Assembly (NCBI GenBank): GCA_037126765.1
Contig: JBBCBC010000016.1
Location: forward strand, 11,830,728-11,894,727
From: Stenogyne calaminthoides
Lineage: Eukaryota; Streptophyta; Magnoliopsida; Lamiales; Lamiaceae
Reading direction: 5' to 3'
Length of the DNA: 64,000 nucleotides
Positions 1 through 10,754 of this stretch are shown piece by piece; positions within the stretch are counted from its first letter, which is position 1; each line of letters starts with the position of its first letter. Both the position numbers and the translations under genes were made by a program. The notes beneath the pieces were generated by a model, which saw only the letters and a list, made by a program, of their open reading frames with translations, was not told the origin of the DNA and searched no databases.

Positions 1-418
1 GAAAGTTTTTACATGAATAAATTCTCAAAAGGATGATTGTGAATTATTATTAGTGGCGACGATGATCCTCCCAAGAGGCTCGTTCAAAACGAAATAATAA
101 TTTTGTATTTAATCATGGTTATTACTTAGGTATAAAATTGATATGCATATACTTCACCGAAGTCCCTGTCAATTTTATATTGGTCAAGTGGGAGCCAACT
201 ATTTTTTTTTAAATTAAAGCTTTGTAATTGTTCTTGTTTAAAACCTGCTTAAATGTGTTTTAAATGATGACCCACCCACGTGGCTCATTTAAACTGTTTT
301 AAGATGTTGGCTGATGCATGTTCATTTTTTTTTAGATTTTAATATGATTCATGTTATCGAATTATGTGATATTTTTTGTGTTATTAATACAAAATGTATG
401 TTTATTTTCAGTATCATC

Positions 419-896
419 ATGTCACAGGCTTTTAATCCACTGTTCAATATACTTAAAGACAGTTTGCTTACAGGAGAGAATTTTGTTGATTGGTATCGTA
501 AACTTACTATTTTCCTAATCGCACAACATCATAATTGGGTTCTTACTGCACCTAAACCTGAAAAGCTAACTGACGAGTCTAGCAAATCGGATAAGAAGGA
601 TTATGTTGACTGGGAGCGGTCCAACAAAATAGCAAAGTGTACCATCTTGGCTTCAATGTCAGATGTGTTGCAACACCAACACCAAAACGTTGAAACCGCT
701 GCGGACATCATGAAAAATCTTAAAGAGATGTTTCAACATCAGAACCGAGTGGCTCGTCAAATCACCATGAAGGACATTCTCTCGATGAAATGGTGGAGGG
801 AACTCCCGTAAGGGAGCACGTTCTCCAGATGATGGCTCACCTAAACAAACTCGAGGTACCTGGCGCTGAATATGATATCGAGACCCAAATCGACTT
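419..896 (+). pseudogene. copia gag, N-terminal part (interrupted)
   Basis: ATG at 419 opens a gag protein starting MSQAFNPL, followed by the copia gag (UBN2-type) core with the tryptophans of NFVDWYRK and DYVDWERS and the AKCTILASMS helix region. In the family, gag makes the virus-like particle that packages element RNA. The frame breaks at about 800, where GGAGGGAACTCCCG shifts into the frame reading REHVLQMMAHLNKLEVP, and it is then cut at 896 by the solo LTR. The same gag resumes at 7486. I started at 419 because the alignable gag begins there, rather than at an earlier in-frame start. A non-functional remnant. Confidence 0.8.
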
Positions 897-1661
897 TGTA
901 GGTCCCGAACGGGTTTCATGAGGGTAGAAGTTTAGAGGGGAGGGGTGAATAGACTTCTAAAACTTTTGTGCAGATCAGGTGTGAATATGCTAGTAGCCTG
1001 ATCAGAGTGTGAGTGAACCAGTACCGACTGATATCCAACTTACTGACAGCTTGGAAGCAAATCAGTTCGGCGTCTATCAGCTCAACTGTTTGTTGTGAAA
1101 AATCAGTTTTACTCAAACCATATTCTGAGTAATCTGTTTTAGACCAGATGACAAAGGTGTCAACTTGATCAGATCAGTTGCTTGGTGCAAATCTGATCCA
1201 GACTCAGAACATGCATGGAATATAAAGCGGGTAGTGTGCTAAGAGTGTAAAGTAAATAAATCACACAAGATTTATAGTGGTTCGGACAACTCGTCCTACG
1301 TCCACTCTTCCCTATCAGCAGGGGCACACACTTAACCAATCTAGACTTAGTTTAATGTGTTAGTCCAACACAGTACAACAGATGTTTCAAGAGTTCTCAC
1401 TCAACAATCCCAGAAATCAGAAACTAGAAACCCTAGTCTGAAATCTTGCTTAACAAACTTAACTTAACTTTGTGGGTTTGGGTATAAGAATTGTATGTTT
1501 CAACTTAAATTCTATCATAGTATTTGGGCAGCCTAAAGCTAAAGGATAAGAATTCTATGCTAAGAACTATGGGATGAACACTTATAAAATATTCTTGATT
1601 TGTGTTTTTCGTGCGAAAATTGCGGATAGCTTGAGCTTGATGATAATTTCTATAACCTTAC

Positions 1662-3252
1662 TGTTGGGATATTTTGGTTTTGATTAATTATGCCAAAATA
1701 TTATCAACTTGTGTTATTTAAGATAATCTACAGAGAACAAATTGAGGGGGAACTCACGAAATCAGATGAAGATGATCGAGATCAAACGAGGCTGCAGACG
1801 AGGCTGATCAAGATCAGATGAGTTCCGAGTAAACTGATGAGCTAAACAAGAAGAAACATGCTGATTTTTGAAGAAGAAATGTTGATGATCTTGATCGATG
1901 CTTCTTGTCTGATCTTGATCTGATACCGAATGATCTTGATCTCTCTCGATCACGGTGATCTGATCTTGTCTAACATCTTTGAATAGATCTGCCGATCAAA
2001 ATGATCAATTTGTCGCGAAGATCGAATCACCATCGCAGATCGATCACATCGGATAGAATCCATCACCGGTTTATCGGATCAATCAGATCGGATCGGATTG
2101 TCGGGTCAAGATCGATCATCGGTATCAGGTATCTTATCACCAATCAATTTATCTGAATCGAATCGATTTATCTTTGAAACAGATCGAATCTGTTATCTTG
2201 AATCGATGCAATCGATCCAGATCTGATCTGTCGAAGCCCGATGAAACAGTGTTTTAACTTGATGAGCAAAGATTTCAAAGACACCGAAATCTACAATCGA
2301 TTTCATTGGACGGATCGGTGACCCGAAATCGAAGCGATGAACGAATCCCGTGAAATGATCGGATCCGATAGACACACAAAAGCGGTGATCAATAAGAAGA
2401 TAACAACATATATGGATGTGACATAAAAGCTGCAAACAACAATTGCAAAAAGGACAAAGAAAAGTTTGGAAGATTATTAGTATGGATTTGAATATTACTC
2501 TCCAATCAAGTAATATTCAAATCCACAATATAAATACATTGCACTATCTTCAAAAAGAAGAAGATGGAGGATCTGCAAAGTGAAATTAAAAGCCAAATAT
2601 TCAAGCAACTCCATTCAAGAACACGCAGCATTACATATCCAAATTAACCCAAGAGTGTTCTTCATTGTATCTAAGCAAAAATGCCATATCCTAGCTTAGA
2701 GAGATTTTCCCATCCTTAGCATTGAGGCTAAACAAATGTAAGGAAAATCTCACCCTAGTTGAAACCAAACAAACGTTACCAAAATCAGTTTGATATGTTA
2801 AGTTTGTAGGTGAGTGGGAACTCGATAAACATCTAAGCAATCCCGAAAGGGAGGGTAGGCAATCCCGTGAGGGTGATAAGTCTCGTTTGAGTGAGAACTT
2901 CAGAACATCTATAGGTGATCCCGTGAGGGGTGATAAGTCCCGTTTGAGTGTGAACTCGGTAAACATCTCTGTTGGGTGTTGGACTAACACGGTAAACTAA
3001 GTACAAATGGTTAAGTCGGTTGCCCCATGAAGGGAAAGAGGGATGTAGGGCCGAGTTGTCCGAACCACTATAAAATTGTGTGTTCTTTACTGCTTTATGT
3101 TATTACTTGCCTTATGCATTCGATTATAAGCAAAACACACATCGTTCTTAAAAGCAAAAAAAAATAAATTGGAATCACTCTGCCCTCACCCCTATTTTAT
3201 ATGCATTACATGGTATTTTCCGCGTTCTTGGGTTTTCAAATCGGGACCATCA
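1662..3252 (+). repeat. Family D LTR copy 1
   Basis: First of three direct LTRs, 1591 bp. It ends in the canonical CA just before the primer site. It carries a TATAAAA motif at 3069-3075 in the conserved block following GAACCACTA. Base composition changes abruptly to GATC-rich sequence between about 1770 and 2230. Confidence 0.9.
1771..2230. repeat. GATC-dense hypervariable block in family D LTR 1
   Basis: By hand count about 28 GATC tetranucleotides lie in roughly 460 bp, where about two would be expected by chance. Equivalent blocks occur in LTR 2 (about 3505-3990) and LTR 3 (about 5285-5810). The flanks of the block are nearly identical among the three LTRs while this segment aligns poorly, so the length differences between LTRs arise mostly here. 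Confidence 0.75.
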
Positions 3253-3391
3253 ATTGGTATCAAAGCAGGAGTTCAAACGTTCACAACTTTTCAAAGTGAC
3301 CACCTGAACTGATCTTTTAAAACAAAAACCCGATCTCTGTAAAAGTGCATATATTTTAATATTTTGGCGTCATTATCAAAAAGGGGGGAAT
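3253..3391 (+). other. Family D internal domain 1 (primer site to polypurine tract)
   Basis: 139 bp between LTR 1 and LTR 2. TGGTATCAAAGC at 3255-3266 is one mismatch from the usual plant initiator-tRNA-Met primer site. The polypurine tract AAAAAGGGGGG sits at the right end. There is no coding capacity. Confidence 0.85.
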
Positions 3392-5036
3392 TGTTGGGAT
3401 ATTTTAGTTTTGATTAATTATGCCAAAATATTATCAACTTGTGTTATTTAAGATAATCTAAAGAGAACAAATTGAGGGGGAACTCACGAAATCAGATGAA
3501 GATGATCGAGATCAGACGAGGCTGCAGACGAGGCTAATCAAGATCAGATGAGTAGGATGAGTTCCGAGTAAACTGATGAGCTAAACAAGAAGAAACATGC
3601 TGATTTTTGAAGAAGAAATCTTGATCAAAGGTCTTGATCAAAGGCCGATGTGATCTTGATCTTGGTGTCTGATCTTTGGCCTTGATCTGCCGATCACTAG
3701 CAGATCGATTTATGCGAATCCAGAATCAATTTGTCACCGGCAAGAATCGGTATCGATAGCAAAGATCAATTATGCGATGTCGGATCAAGATCGACGGATC
3801 GGTTTATCTTTATATGAATCATTTATCGGATCGGATCACCAGACATCTCGTGATCAATCAGGTTTGTCGATATCGAATCACCAGGCAGAATCGGATCAAT
3901 TTGTCAAGATATGAATCGGTTTGACTGAATCGGATCAGGCTTGAAACAGTCGATCTAATCTGAACTCTTTGGCCAATCGATTTGATCGATCGAGATCTAA
4001 ATCTGAAATCGAAGCCCGATGAGCAGTGTTTGGAACTTGATGAACAAAGGATTTCAAAGACACCGTAAATCTACAGATCGATTTCAAATGACCAGATCAA
4101 AGCGACCCGGAATCATAAGCGATGAACAAGAATCCGTGAAATGATCGATCCGTTAGACACACAAAAGCAAAATGATCAATAAGAAGATAACAACATATAT
4201 GGATGTGACATAAAGCTGCAAACAACAGTGCAAAAGGACAAAGAAAAGCTGGAAGATTATTAGTATGGATTTGAATATTACTCTCCAACGGTAATATTCA
4301 AATCCACACTATAAATACATTGCACTATCTTCAAAAGAAGAAGATGGAGGATCTGCAAAGTGAAATTAAAAGCCAAATATTCAAGCAACTTCATTCAAGA
4401 ACACAGAGCATTACATATCCAAATTAACCCAAGAGTGTTCTTCATTGTATCTAAGCAAAAATGCCATATCCTAAGCTTAGAGAGATTTTCCCATCCTTAG
4501 CATTGAGGCTAAACAAATGTAAGGGAAAATCTCACCCTAGTTGGAAACCAAACAAACCTTACCAAAATCCGTTTGATAGGTTAAGTTTGGAGGTGAGGGG
4601 GAACTTCGATAAACATCTAAGCAATCCCGAAAGGGAGGGTAGGCAATCCCGTGAGGGTGATAAGTCCCGTTTGAGTGAGAACTCGGTAAACATCTATAAA
4701 GCGATCCCGTGAGGGTGATAAGTCCCGTTTGAGTGTGAACTTCGGAAACATCTGTTGGGTGTTGGACTAACACGGTAAACTAAGTCCAATTAGTTAAGTC
4801 GGTTGCCCCATGAAGGGAAGAGTGGATGTAGGGACGAGTTGTCCAACCACTATAAAATTGTGTGTTGTTTTTTATCTTTTTATGTTATTACTTGCCTTTA
4901 TGCATTCGATTATAAGCAAAACACACATCGTTCTTAAAAGCAAAAAAAAATAAATTGGAATCACTCGTCCCAATTTTATTTTATATGCATTACATGGTAT
5001 TTTCCGCGTTCTTGGGTTTTCAAATCGGGACCATCA
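3392..5036 (+). repeat. Family D LTR copy 2
   Basis: Second direct LTR, 1645 bp, same termini as copy 1. It shares both internal domains as neighbours. The GATC-rich block is at about 3505-3990 and differs from those of copies 1 and 3. Confidence 0.9.
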
Positions 5037-5175
5037 ATTGGTATCAAAGCAGGAGTTCAAACGTTCACAACTTTTCAAAGTGACCACCTGAACTAATCTT
5101 TTAAAACAAAAACCCGATCTCTGTAAAAGTGCATATATTTTAATATTTTGGCGTCATTATCAAAAAGGGGGAAAT
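5037..5175 (+). other. Family D internal domain 2
   Basis: 139 bp, the same length as internal domain 1 and almost identical to it: primer site TGGTATCAAAGC at 5039-5050 and polypurine tract AAAAAGGGGGAAA at the right end. Two equal copies in one insertion indicate a tandem structure rather than two independent insertions. Confidence 0.85.
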
Positions 5176-6827
5176 TGTTGGGATATTTTAGTTTTGATTA
5201 ATTATGCCAAAATATTATCAACTTGTGTTATTTAAGATAATCTACAGAGAACTAATTGAGGGGGAACTCACGAAATCAGATGAAGATGATCGAGATCAGA
5301 CGAGGCTGCAGACGAGGCTGATCAAGATCGGATGAGTAGGATGAGTTCCGAGTAAACTGATGAGCTAAACAAGAAGAAACATGCTGATTTTTGAAGAAAA
5401 AATCTTTGATCAAAGGTCTTGATGCAAGAAATGATCGATGATGATGCAAAGATCTTGATCTGATGTTGATCTTTCATCTTTGAATCGATCTGCGATCCAG
5501 AATCGATCAATTTGTCGGATCGATCACCGAATCGAATCATCACTGTGCAAGATAACAGATCAATTTGTCAGATAAGAATCGATTATAGGCATAGATCGAT
5601 CACCAGGTCAGATCGAGATCACCATCTTTAGAATAGATCACCGTCCAGATCGGATCACCAGACAGATCGATCACCATCGGCGAAGATCGGATCACCGCGG
5701 CAGATCGATCAAAATCAAGAATAGATCACCAGACAGACGATCACGATCTTGAGGATCGATCTCAATCGAATCTGTTATTTTGATGCGATCGCAAATTCAG
5801 ATCAAAGGAAATCGAATGTCGATGAACAAGATGTTTTCGAACTTGATGAACAAAGGATTTTACACCGAAATCTACAGATCGATTTCAAATGACCATCGAA
5901 GCGACCAATCGAAGCGATGAACAATGTCCCATGAGCCGATCGGATCCATTAGACACACAAAAGCAGCTGATCAATAAGAAGATAACAACATATATGGATG
6001 TGACATAAAGCTGCAAACAACAGTGCAAAAGGACAAAGAAAAGCTGGAAGATTATTAGTATGGATTTGAATATTACTCTCCAACGGTAATATTCAAATCC
6101 ACACTATAAATACATTGACTATCTTCAAAAAGAAGAAGATGGAGGATCTGCAAAGTGAAATTAAAAGCCAAATATTCAAGCAACTCCATTCAAGAACACA
6201 GAGCATTACATATCCAAATTAACCCAAGAGTGTTCTTCATTGTATCTAAGCAAAAATGCCATATCCTAAGCTTAGAGAGATTTTCTCATCCTTAGCATTG
6301 AGGCTAAACAAATGTAAGGGAAAATCTCACCCTAGTTGGAAACCAAACAAACGTTACCAAAATCAATTTGATAGGTTAAGTTTGTAGGTGAGTGGGAACT
6401 CGATAAACATCGAAGCAATCCCGAAAGGGAGGGTAGGTAATCCCGTGAGGGTGATAAGTCACGTTTGAGTGAGAACTCGGTAAACATCTATAGGTGATCC
6501 CGTGAGGGTGATAAGTCCCGTTTGAGTGTGAACTCGGTAAACATCTGTTGGGTGTTGGACTAACACGGTAAACTAAGTCCAGTTGGTTAAGTCGGTGCCC
6601 CATGAAGGGAAGAGTGGATGTAGGACGAGTTGTCCGAACCACTATAAAATTGTGTGTTCTTTACTGCTTTATGTTATTACTTGCCTTATGCATTCGATTA
6701 TAAGCAAAACACACATCGTTCTTAAAAGCAAAAAAAAAATAAATTGGAATCACTCTGCCCTCACCCCTATTTTATATGCATTACATGGTATTTTCCGCGT
6801 TCTTGGGTTTTCAAATCGGGACCATCA
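5176..6827 (+). repeat. Family D LTR copy 3
   Basis: Third direct LTR, 1652 bp, ending CCATCA. It is followed at once by the target duplication CTTAC (6828-6832). Confidence 0.9.
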
Positions 6828-7485
6828 CTTACTATGAAGGTTTGATCTCATATACATAGGCACGAAATCGAACTAGTTGTTGGAGAGCAATTTAAATTTC
6901 GGTCTATTTAAGGTAGGTTTGCAAACCCGATTTGATGTGCACATAGGCGGCATGGCCAAAAGCATGTATATTTTTCCTTTCTAGGCGTTTAACTCTGAAG
7001 CACCTTATCCTGCAATGTCAGCTCCGTACATACGTGTCTTGCTCTCATTGGTTATCAAGTACACTTATTCAGTGTTTGATTTACCAACTTAGGTTGACAT
7101 TCTTCGTGTCTGATTGAACATGTATGACTTGGTGATCTTCTGGTTGTCACATGATTTGAGTTGACCTGATCAGTCCAAACTGATCAGACTACCTAATTGA
7201 GTCTTCTGATGCAGGTTGTCTTAGCACAACTTCCAGACTCTTCTTCACTCCTTCTGATGTAGGTCTTCTGTTCTTCTGATCTTCTGATCTTTTGATCTTC
7301 TTCAAGACTTAACCTATACATATTAAGTTTCCCCTCAATATGTGACCTATATGTTACATCAGTTGTCTATACAACTCAGCTGGTCATCCTAATCTGATAT
7401 CTAATTCATCAGTCAGCTAACAGATCTGACTGGTCCTATTACAATATGTTTTGGAACTTCCATCAAAACTATAAATTTCCCAACA

Positions 7486-8009
7486 GACTTCATACTCCAT
7501 TCTCTACCGAAAATTTTTGAGCAATTCAGGCTGAACTACCAAATGAACAATCAAAATTTCACATTGCCTGATCTGCTGCAAGCTTTAGTCTCGGCAGAAG
7601 GGATATTGGGGCAGAAAAGTCAAACCTTGATGGCAAATGGTCCTTCTTCTTCCTCTAGGCCAAAAAGGTGGTAAGAGCAAGAAAAGGGCAAAATGCCAAA
7701 GCCAAGTTAACTCGAGCGTTTCCAAGGGCAAAGGAAAGGTGAAGGGAGAGGTAGGAGCTAAGAAGCCGGCTAAGGGGAAATGTTTCAATTGCGGTGAAGA
7801 GGGACATTGGAGTTCTGCCTGTTCCAAGCCCAAGTGGAGTGGAAAGAAAAGTAATTCTCACACACTAGTTGTTGAAACTTATTTAGCGGCGTATGCTACC
7901 CACTCATGGGTAATTGATACGAGGTCCACTGACCATGTTTGTTTCACTTTACAGGGGTTCAAACGGATCCGACAACTAAGTGGAAGTGAGATCCTTATCA
8001 CTCTAGGCG
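7486..8009 (+). pseudogene. copia gag C-terminus with zinc knuckle and start of protease
   Basis: Continues the gag split at 896, after the duplicated GACTT. The readable segment includes a lysine-rich stretch and one CCHC zinc knuckle, CFNCGEEGHWSSAC (7781-7822), which in this family binds element RNA. It continues into protease, where the catalytic Asp-Thr-Gly is changed to DTR in WVIDTRSTDH. Frameshifts separate the first part (7486-7640) from the knuckle frame. At 8009 the coding sequence stops at the TG of an LTR. A dead fragment. Confidence 0.8.
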
Positions 8010-9719
8010 TGTTGGAGAATTAATTGCCCGGATCTATTCGGGTGAATATTTAAATACAAATTTAATTCTAACAATTATTACTAGCATGAATTAATCCTAT
8101 ATTAATTCAAATAATAATTCAACAACAAATCATGCATATAAAAAAGCCACATAAATCCTACGCATGCGAAATTGCTAGGAGTTTACGTGAACTAACCTCT
8201 TGTAGTGACAATCGTTGAGAAGATGGATATCCTGTTCACACGAACAAACCCAAAGAGCCTTCTCAAGTATTCCCTCGTCCTTGTTCAACAATCCAGTGGA
8301 AGGATGCTCGCGAACAATTAACAAAAGGAAAAATAATATTTTGTTGCACCACCTTTGTGGATTTCTAATTTTTCCAACACATGGAATTGTCCTAGGGATG
8401 AAAAACTCATCCCTTATTTATAATAAGGGTGGTGGCCGATTTTTTGCTAAGGAATAAGATGGAAAAATCTTTTTCTTGATCTCCAAGAAATCTTGAATAT
8501 ATCTCATATATTATTTTCTCCATAATTAAATATTCCACAAAATCTCACCTCCACATATTATGGAGATTTTGGAAAATCTCAACTAAATATGGAAGAAATA
8601 GGATCTTTGACTTTTCTTGAATTTATGGGATAATCTTGTATTCCAAGAATACATATTCCATAAAATCTTTCCAAGAAAATCAAGAAAATTTTTTCTCTTT
8701 CTTCCTTTAATTATTTTAGAAAATTATGTAAAAATAGGCAACAATAATATATTTTATTTTAAACACTTTTTTCAGTTATTGGACTTTATGTTTGGGCTAC
8801 TTGGGGGGCCTTTAGGAGAATTAAGATTGGACTTTCCAATGGACTTTGAATTTTCAATATTGAGCCACAATATTATTCAAGCCCATAAATATTAATTAAT
8901 TCCACTACATAATTGCACTATCCATCTTAACTCATATTACTGTTAATATGGCTCCTGGTTATTATTTCCCATGTTTAAGATTATCCAGTCCATTAATTAA
9001 TTTAGGCCACTGAAAAGCTTCATATTAATTAATATCTTTTTCCTTGGTTCAGGAACGGCTCAACATTATTATCCATACCGAAACTAATTCCACTTGCAAG
9101 ATTTAGTATGATAAAACTTCTGAGCCTCCCAAGGGGACAAATCAAGCAAGACGTACTTGCACATGATTCTCCTTATTAAATCATAGCAATCGTCATGTAA
9201 CTAATAATATTGCTCAAGATATAAAGTATTGAATCACATTGATTCTCTACCCATCATAAGTCAAAGCAATAATTATTAATTCCACACGATCATATTTAAG
9301 GGACGGGGATTAAGAAATAACGAACCACTAAGGTCTAATTCTTTTATATTCAGCACTAGAGAATTTATCCTCATGTAGGTCCTATTCAGCGCATCATAAT
9401 GTACTAGTGCAATCTCTTGGTCAAGATAAGTCAATCTAAGCTTTACATCTCAACCTTTCACGATGGATTGTTCATTTCCATCTGGTTGTGAATTCTGTAC
9501 TTTGTTACAAGGAACTAATAATTTAATCTTCTGTGATCTGGTATCACTAAATTAACTACAATGTAATACGTACTATTTATTGAACAGGTTTGCAGTAAGT
9601 ATATGTAACATTCAATCATATTTAAAGCAACAATTAAAAATAATTTATTTCAGCAAATAAGACAGAAATTCAGTTTGGTTATACAAAGTAAAAACATATT
9701 TTCCAGTATAACCCCAACA
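8010..9719 (-). repeat. 3' LTR of minus-strand family A element
   Basis: 1710 bp, TGTTGGAGAATT to CCCCAACA on the plus strand. It is next to the polypurine tract (minus strand AAGTGGGAGAT). It is the same length as the solo LTR at 19275-20984 and clearly homologous to the 5' LTR at 16672-18515. Confidence 0.88.
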
Positions 9720-9831
9720 ATCTCCCACTTATACTTAAAGTCTGTTTTTAAGTATACTACAGCATGTCTCATGTTCTGTGTGCCATCTAATGTCACCTAC
9801 TTGAACCTAATAATATCTCTCCTACTTATAC

Positions 9832-10754
9832 TCAAAGCAGATTGGCAACGCTCTTGACACCTATTCCTTCCACATGTCTCTCTAATATATTCTGAGGTAG
9901 ACCCTTTGTGAATGGATCTGCTAGGTTGTCTTCTGACGTGATCTTTGTCACCTCTATATCTCCTCTCTTAACGATTTCTCGTATAATATGGTATTTCCTT
10001 TCAATGTTTTTACTGGCCTTGTGGGCTCTTGGTTCCCTAGAATTTCCAACTGCTCCGGCATTATCATAGTAAACCGTGATGGTGCTGGGCAAATCCGAAA
10101 CTACATCCAAGTCCACTAGGAAGTTCATGAGCCAAACCGCTTCCTTCGCTGCTTCACAAGCAGCTACATATCCAGCTTCTATGGTAGAATCTGCGATGCA
10201 TTTATGCTTAACGCTTCTCCATGTCGTGGCTCCTCCCCTAATAAAAACACACTACACGAGGTAGATTTTCTGGAATCTAAGTCTGATTGGAAATCCGAGT
10301 CCGTGTAGCCGATGGGAATCAGACTGTTTGATTGATAAACTAACATTCTATCCCGAGTTCTCTTCAGATACTACAGAATGTTTTTAACTGCAGTCCAATG
10401 TTCTTTCCATGGGTTACTCTGATATCTTGCTATCATGCCTACGGCAAAGCAGATATCTGGTCTCGTGCACAACATTGCATACATAAGACTTCCGACAGTC
10501 GAAGCATAGGGAATGCCTTTCATGTCATCTATCTCCTCTTGTGTCTTAGGGCACATTTCTTTGGATAGATGGATTCCATGCGCGAAAGGTACAAAACCCT
10601 TCTTGGAATCTTGCATGCTGAATCGCTTCAAGACAATGTCTATGGATGAAGCTTGCAATAAGCCTATCATCCTTTTATTTCGATCTCGAGTGATCTTGAT
10701 CCCAAGGATGTGACCGGCTTCCCCTAAGTCCTTCATATCAAACTGTTTTGACAG
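9832..10754 (-). pseudogene. copia reverse transcriptase C-terminus and RNase H
   Basis: On the minus strand this reads FDMKDLGEAGHILGIKI, then the end of the reverse transcriptase (TRPDICFAVG), then RNase H with GYTDSDFQSD, YYDNAGAV and the final NLADPFTKGL. These enzymes copy element RNA to DNA and degrade the template. Frameshifts and stops between about 10130 and 10370 break RNase H. Upstream the frame reads SKQ before FDMKD, so the host frame resumes cleanly just after the family B insertion at about 10755. Confidence 0.85.

Larger units (their letters stand above)
1662..6827 (+). mobile_element. Family D: LTR-internal-LTR-internal-LTR array
   Basis: Three direct LTR copies (1662-3252, 3392-5036, 5176-6827; 1591, 1645 and 1652 bp) alternate with two 139-bp internal domains (3253-3391, 5037-5175). 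Each LTR starts TGTTGGGATATTTT and ends GGACCATCA. Each internal domain starts two bases before a primer site TGGTATCAAAGC and ends in a polypurine tract AAAAAGGGGG. The whole array is flanked by one duplication, CTTAC (1657-1661 and 6828-6832), so it is a single insertion unit. There is no gag or pol: it is non-autonomous, TRIM-like in layout but with long LTRs. ORFs inside it are unsupported. Confidence 0.9.
897..7485 (-). mobile_element. solo LTR, family C (SIRE-like), split by family D
   Basis: Read on the minus strand it begins TGTTGGGAAATTTATAG and ends GGGACCTACA. The two parts, 897-1661 and 6833-7485, total about 1.42 kb. GACTT is duplicated on both sides (892-896, 7486-7490), and no internal retroviral sequence is left, so this is a solo LTR made by LTR-LTR recombination. 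A block at about 1255-1380 carries, in reverse, the sequence around GAACCACTATAAA also present in the family D LTRs. That block resembles the LTRs of SIRE/Maximus copia elements as I remember them (inference). It is interrupted at 1661/6833 by family D. Confidence 0.85.
1..8009 (+). mobile_element. Ty1/copia family A, 5' part, truncated and interrupted
   Basis: Plus-strand copia element whose 5' LTR lies left of the window. Visible parts are untranslated leader (1-418), gag (419-896 and 7486 on) and the start of protease to 8009, where it stops at an LTR end of the next element. The leader segment around 1-190 matches the reverse complement of about 15390-15560, the leader of the minus-strand family A element, so the two are one family. 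A solo LTR (897-7485) splits gag and has duplicated GACTT (892-896 and 7486-7490). Integrase, reverse transcriptase and 3' LTR of this copy are absent. Confidence 0.85.

Noticed and set aside
4461..6837. ORFs within family D LTRs (for example 4461-4712 and 6376-6642)
   Set aside because: They sit in non-coding LTR repeats, change frame between the LTR copies and have no domain.
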